A DNA stretch of 9,298 nt from CAG-273 sp051891195 (GTDB lineage Bacteria; Bacillota; Clostridia; TANB77; CAG-508), in contig JBJFEZ010000038.1 of assembly GCA_051891195.1 (NCBI GenBank), positions 1 to 9,298 of the forward strand, given 5' to 3'. This document shows, in pieces, positions 6,624 through 9,298 of this stretch. Numbering within the stretch: the stretch's first letter is position 1; each line of letters begins with the position of its first letter. The notes beneath the pieces were generated by a model. The model saw only the letters and a list, made by a program, of their open reading frames with translations. It was not told where the DNA came from and ran no database searches. A program made the translations under genes and the position numbers.

Positions 6624-7112
6624 TTACTCTTTAGTTTCCTCTATTTTTGCATTTTCTTTTAATAAATCTCTTATTTCTTCTAATAGCTTAACTTCATCAC
6701 TTTTTGCAGGAGCTTCTGCTACTACTTCTTCTTGTTTTTTCTTTCCTTTATTTTTTATTCTTTCAAATAATTTAATTGCATTAAAAATACATAAAGCTAT
6801 AATTAAGAAATCAATTACAGTTTGAATAAAAGAACCATATGCTATTTTTGCTTCTCCTATTTGTAAACTTAAGTTACTAAAGTCTAGTCCCCCTATAACT
6901 ATACCTATAAGCGGTGTAATTATATCATTTACCAAACTTGTTACTATTTTGCCAAAAGCTCCACCTATAATAACACCAACTGCCATATCAACAACATTGC
7001 CTTTAGAAATGAATTTTTTAAATTCTCCCATTTCTTTTTCTGCTCCTTTTTTAGCTTTTTTTATTTCTTCTTTCATACTTTTTTTTACTTCTTCTTTATC
7101 TACTTTTTTCAT
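6624..7112 (-). CDS. mscL: Large-conductance mechanosensitive channel MscL
   Basis: Pentameric inner-membrane channel that opens near lytic tension to release solutes during hypo-osmotic shock. After a charged N-terminal extension (1-27) the canonical sequence begins: MGEFKKFISKGNVVDMAVGV, then a first membrane helix with the Gly/Ala-rich pore face (about 38-70), an extracellular loop (about 76-92), a second helix (about 93-116) and the cytoplasmic bundle helix VKLLEEIRDLLKE (141-153). At 162 residues it is longer than most MscL proteins (about 130-150) because of the Lys/Glu-rich extension. The upstream ATG has a strong AGGAGG nine bases away and is taken as the start. An in-frame ATG at codon 28 also has an SD-like AAGGAG and would give a normal-length 135-residue channel. 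It has its own promoter and is divergent from the 145-aa gene. Confidence 0.97.
   Translation of the reverse strand: MKKVDKEEVKKSMKEEIKKAKKGAEKEMGEFKKFISKGNVVDMAVGVIIGGAFGKIVTSLVNDIITPLIGIVIGGLDFSNLSLQIGEAKIAYGSFIQTVIDFLIIALCIFNAIKLFERIKNKGKKKQEEVVAEAPAKSDEVKLLEEIRDLLKENAKIEETKE
7029..7048 (-). promoter_or_regulatory. Possible internal start site of mscL (codon 28)
   Basis: AAGGAG (7043-7048) stands 11 bases before an in-frame ATG (7029-7031), just where conserved MscL sequence begins. The spacing is a little long, so this is an alternative or secondary start, not the preferred call. Confidence 0.4.
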
Positions 7113-7144
7113 TTTATAATTCCTCCTATTTTTGCTACTTCTCT

Positions 7145-7173
7145 ATTTTACCATAGTTTACTTAATATCTCAA
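7145..7173 (-). promoter_or_regulatory. Sigma-A promoter of mscL
   Basis: Minus-strand TTGAGA (7168-7173), a 17-base spacer, then TAAAAT (7145-7150), with TGG just before the -10. Transcription would begin near 7138, leaving a leader of about 26 bases that holds the AGGAGG site. Confidence 0.75.
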
Positions 7174-7178
7174 TATTT

Positions 7179-7208
7179 TTGAATATTTTTCTTTTTTTAG
7201 TAAATAAT
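7179..7208 (+). promoter_or_regulatory. Weak candidate promoter of the 145-aa gene
   Basis: TTGAAT (7179-7184), 18 bases, AATAAT (7203-7208). This is a poorer match than the other promoters here; its -35 is back to back with that of mscL, five bases away. The region is so AT-rich that other -10 choices exist, for example AATAAT at 7215-7220. Confidence 0.3.
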
Positions 7209-7240
7209 GTTGTTAATAATAAATTTAGGAGGAATTATAA

Positions 7241-7678
7241 ATGGAAAATAATAATTTAAATGTCTTAGATGAAATTAATAAAGGTGCTACTATGGGAATG
7301 GATGCTATTACTTATGTTTCAGAAAAAGTTACTACAGATAATAAGTTTAAAAATGTTTTAAATACTGAGTACAATAAATATAAAGATATTTCTAGAAGAG
7401 TTAATGATTTGTATTCAAATTATACTTCTAAAGAACCACACGAGACCACTCAAATGAATAAAATGATGACTTGGTATGGTATTCAAATGAAAACTATGAA
7501 GGATGATACTACTTCTAAACTTTCTGAACTTTTAATGCAAGGTACTAATATGGGTATTATTGAAGGTAGGCGTTTAATAAATCAAAATACTAATATTTCA
7601 CCTGATGTTAAAAATATTTTAAATGATTTTGTTGTAATGCAAGAAGACAGTGTTGAAACTTTAAAGAAATATTTATAA
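7241..7678 (+). CDS. Hypothetical all-helical protein, 145 aa, possibly ferritin-like four-helix bundle
   Basis: The function is not known. The protein is soluble, with no signal or membrane segment, and appears all helical. Two parts resemble each other: residues 14-57 (KGATMG then KNVLN) and 100-144 (QGTNMG then KNILN), with nearly equal spacing, so it looks like a duplicated two-helix unit as in ferritin-like bundles. A conserved-looking middle (MTWYGIQMKTMKDDTTSKLSE, about 76-96) lies between. I recall similar unnamed proteins in Clostridia, but this is memory, not a search. No ExxH diiron pair is evident, so a metal site is not claimed. The ATG follows AGGAGG (7227-7232) by eight bases in a leader almost equal to that of divergent mscL. 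It ends at a hairpin terminator shared with the converging permease gene, so it is probably transcribed alone. Confidence 0.9.
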   Translation: MENNNLNVLDEINKGATMGMDAITYVSEKVTTDNKFKNVLNTEYNKYKDISRRVNDLYSNYTSKEPHETTQMNKMMTWYGIQMKTMKDDTTSKLSELLMQGTNMGIIEGRRLINQNTNISPDVKNILNDFVVMQEDSVETLKKYL

Positions 7679-7687
7679 CAATAAATT

Positions 7688-7719
7688 AAAACAACAGTTG
7701 TAAAGTAACTGTTGTTTTT
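7688..7719. terminator. Bidirectional intrinsic terminator between convergent genes
   Basis: AAAACAACAGTT (7688-7699) and AACTGTTGTTTT (7707-7718) pair perfectly over 12 bp around a 7-base loop. The plus strand ends in five T residues and the minus strand in four. It lies 9 bases after the 145-aa gene and 6 bases after the permease stop, so it serves both. Confidence 0.9.
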
Positions 7720-7725
7720 ATTGGT

Positions 7726-9298
7726 TTATTCAGTTCTTAAGGCTATTACAGGGTCTTTTCTAGATGCTGCTTTTGCAGGTATTAGTCCACCAATTAATGT
7801 AAGTATTATACTTAATATTATTAATATAATTGCATTTGATGGATTCAACACTACATTTAGAGGAATATTGCCTGTAAAGCTATGTAATATTGTGTTTATA
7901 ACAGGTATTAATAAATATGTTATTCCTATTCCAAACAAACCTGATAATAGTCCTATTATAAAGGTTTCTGCATTAAATATTGAAGAAATATTGCGTTTAG
8001 AAGCTCCAATAGCTCTTAATATTCCAATTTCCTTTGTTCTTTCATATACAGAAATATATGTAATTATTCCTATCATTATTGAAGACACTACAAGAGATAT
8101 TGATACAAATGCTATTAATACATATGTAACAGCATTTACTATTGTTTTTACTGACCCCATAAGTATTCCTGTTGTATCTGTATAATTTATTTTTTTGCTT
8201 TCTTCAACTTTATCATTATATGAATTTATAAAGTTTTTAAAGTTCTCTTTGCCATCAAAACTATTAAAGTAAAAAGAAATATATGTAGGTTCTTCTTTTT
8301 CTTGATATCCAAGAGATAATAGGTTTGTTTTAGCATTTTTTTCTGTTTTGTTCATCATTGCATTTACTATTCTTGTAATTTCATCCTCTGTTATCTTCAT
8401 TTTAAATGCACTTGCTATTTTATCTTCATCTACATTAAATGATGAAGCAATGCTACTAGTTAAATTAGTAGTAAGTTCTCCTACCTTAGTTAAAATTGAT
8501 TTTTTCATAACTGCTTCAGTCATCGCCTTTGCCATTGTTTCTGCCGTTGCTTGTATTGCAGTATTACTTGTATATGTTGAAACAACCGAAGATACCATAT
8601 CTGGATATACAACAGCAACGGGATTTTCTGGATTTGTTGTAAGAGATGGGTCAATAGCATAATATGAGTTTATATAAATTTGCAATAGCCCCTTTAATAA
8701 GCCAGAATAAGTAGTTTTAAAAACGTCTTTTGGTACAACATAGTTAGTTTCTAATTTTTCTATTATATTTGAAGCTTCTTTTCCTTCTAAATAAGTACCT
8801 ACCACTTCTTCTATGTCACTTAGACTAACTTCACCTGTTATACTATTAAACATTCCATTTGCTAATGTATTTAAACTTTCTATAAATGAATTTTTGGCTG
8901 GTACAATATCAGTAGTTACTGAATTAGATATTTCTGTCATATAATTTTCTGTTTGTTTTTGTAATGCTTTTTGATCTATATTTATATTAAATGCACTTTG
9001 AAGCTTTTTGGTATCAATTTCAACTAAATCTTCAAAGTCCAAATCAAGATTGTTTGTTTTTTCATCAAATTTTGAACCTGAAAATACATCTACTTTATCA
9101 TTTTTTAACTGTTTTTTTACAATGTCAGTTTCAGCAGAAGAATCAATTATGTAATCAATTAAATCACTTGTATATGCAACTCCTGGGTTTAAAATCATTG
9201 ATGTTATACCTTCTTTTGCAGTTACTACTCCAACAATTTTAATGTTAGTTGCTTTATTATATACTTTTTTTACATAATCATCATTTTCGCTCATATCT
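7726..9298 (-). CDS. MacB/FtsX-type ABC transporter permease, C-terminal part (5' end outside window)
   Basis: Permease of the MacB/FtsX (mechanotransmission) ABC class, which couples ATP hydrolysis in the cytoplasm to movement of an extracellular domain. About 522 residues are visible. Residues 1-370 are soluble and extracytoplasmic, with a helical stretch at about 95-330. Three membrane helices follow at about 387-414, 440-468 and 487-507. The FtsX signature ERTKEIGILRAIGASKRNI (418-436) lies after the first of these, and the end PAKAASRKDPVIALRTE is the usual coupling-helix tail. The first membrane helix expected for this class is missing and the frame stays open to the window edge. The Met at 9292-9294 has no ribosome binding site visible and falls inside the extracellular domain, so the true gene starts further right. 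In Clostridia this kind of domain often belongs to a large protein with an N-terminal ATPase; that part would be outside. Substrate is unknown. Confidence 0.9.
   Translation of the reverse strand, partial: DMSENDDYVKKVYNKATNIKIVGVVTAKEGITSMILNPGVAYTSDLIDYIIDSSAETDIVKKQLKNDKVDVFSGSKFDEKTNNLDLDFEDLVEIDTKKLQSAFNINIDQKALQKQTENYMTEISNSVTTDIVPAKNSFIESLNTLANGMFNSITGEVSLSDIEEVVGTYLEGKEASNIIEKLETNYVVPKDVFKTTYSGLLKGLLQIYINSYYAIDPSLTTNPENPVAVVYPDMVSSVVSTYTSNTAIQATAETMAKAMTEAVMKKSILTKVGELTTNLTSSIASSFNVDEDKIASAFKMKITEDEITRIVNAMMNKTEKNAKTNLLSLGYQEKEEPTYISFYFNSFDGKENFKNFINSYNDKVEESKKINYTDTTGILMGSVKTIVNAVTYVLIAFVSISLVVSSIMIGIITYISVYERTKEIGILRAIGASKRNISSIFNAETFIIGLLSGLFGIGITYLLIPVINTILHSFTGNIPLNVVLNPSNAIILIILSIILTLIGGLIPAKAASRKDPVIALRTE

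Larger units (their letters stand above)
7113..7241. repeat. 16-bp inverted repeat: mirrored leaders of mscL and the 145-aa gene
   Basis: TTTATAATTCCTCCTA (7113-7128) is the exact reverse complement of TAGGAGGAATTATAAA (7226-7241). Each copy contains the AGGAGG ribosome binding site and the bases up to the start codon of one divergent gene, so the two genes have almost the same translation start region. Confidence 0.85.

Noticed and set aside
7712..8662. Plus-strand frames opposite the ABC permease (7712-8185 and 8348-8662)
   Set aside because: They are hydrophobic shadows of the permease membrane and helical coding regions. The first begins in the terminator stem, where no start signal is found.
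9292..9294. ATG as the true start of the ABC permease
   Set aside because: The frame stays open to the edge, the residues that follow belong to the middle of an extracellular domain, and the expected first membrane helix is absent. The gene is better read as cut by the window.
1..9298. tRNA, rRNA, CRISPR array, insertion sequence, transposase, integrase or phage genes
   Set aside because: None is seen on either strand. No cloverleaf, regularly spaced repeats, transposase-like frame or att-like direct repeats could be supported.

Overview
The window is AT-rich chromosomal DNA (by eye roughly 70-75% A+T), with AGGAGG-type ribosome binding sites, A/T-ending codons and consensus sigma-A promoters. 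Together with a Zn-finger L31, Clostridia-style MutS and MiaB and a MacB-like ABC permease, this points to a low-GC Firmicute, most likely an uncultured gut-type Clostridia. Species cannot be named from the sequence. The standard genetic code fits (Trp is TGG, and the ORFs end at normal stops).

Layout. (1) 18-5941, minus strand: a tightly packed four-gene operon read miaB -> three-HTH hypothetical protein -> mutS -> membrane acyltransferase, with gaps of 0, 5 and 9 bases. A good sigma-A promoter stands before miaB. The expected mutL does not follow mutS. The last ~30 codons of the acyltransferase run through a short, locally GC-richer, repeat- and dyad-rich stretch that looks like a small inserted repeat element. 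(2) 6020-6620, minus strand: rpmE (ribosomal protein L31) with its own promoter and a long hairpin terminator, and upstream of it a 50-residue membrane or lipoprotein-like small protein driven by a perfect consensus promoter. (3) 6624-7112, minus strand: mscL, with its own promoter and a possible second internal start. (4) 7241-7678, plus strand: a 145-residue helical protein of unknown function, divergent from mscL and carrying a mirror-image copy of the mscL leader. (5) 7726-9294, minus strand: the C-terminal part of a MacB/FtsX-type ABC permease whose 5' end lies beyond the window. It converges with the 145-residue gene on a shared hairpin terminator.

How the genes fit together. The first operon joins tRNA modification (MiaB, ms2i6A37), mismatch repair (MutS) and an envelope acyltransferase. 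Only the first two commonly sit together in Firmicutes. mscL, the small protein gene and rpmE run in the same direction without an obvious terminator between them, so read-through is possible although each has its own promoter.

Most of the window is ordinary housekeeping DNA, and I do not see a new multi-gene defence or mobile system. The items most worth a second look are the three-HTH protein between miaB and mutS, the 50-aa protein with the perfect promoter, the repeat-derived tail of the acyltransferase, and the internally duplicated 145-aa protein.
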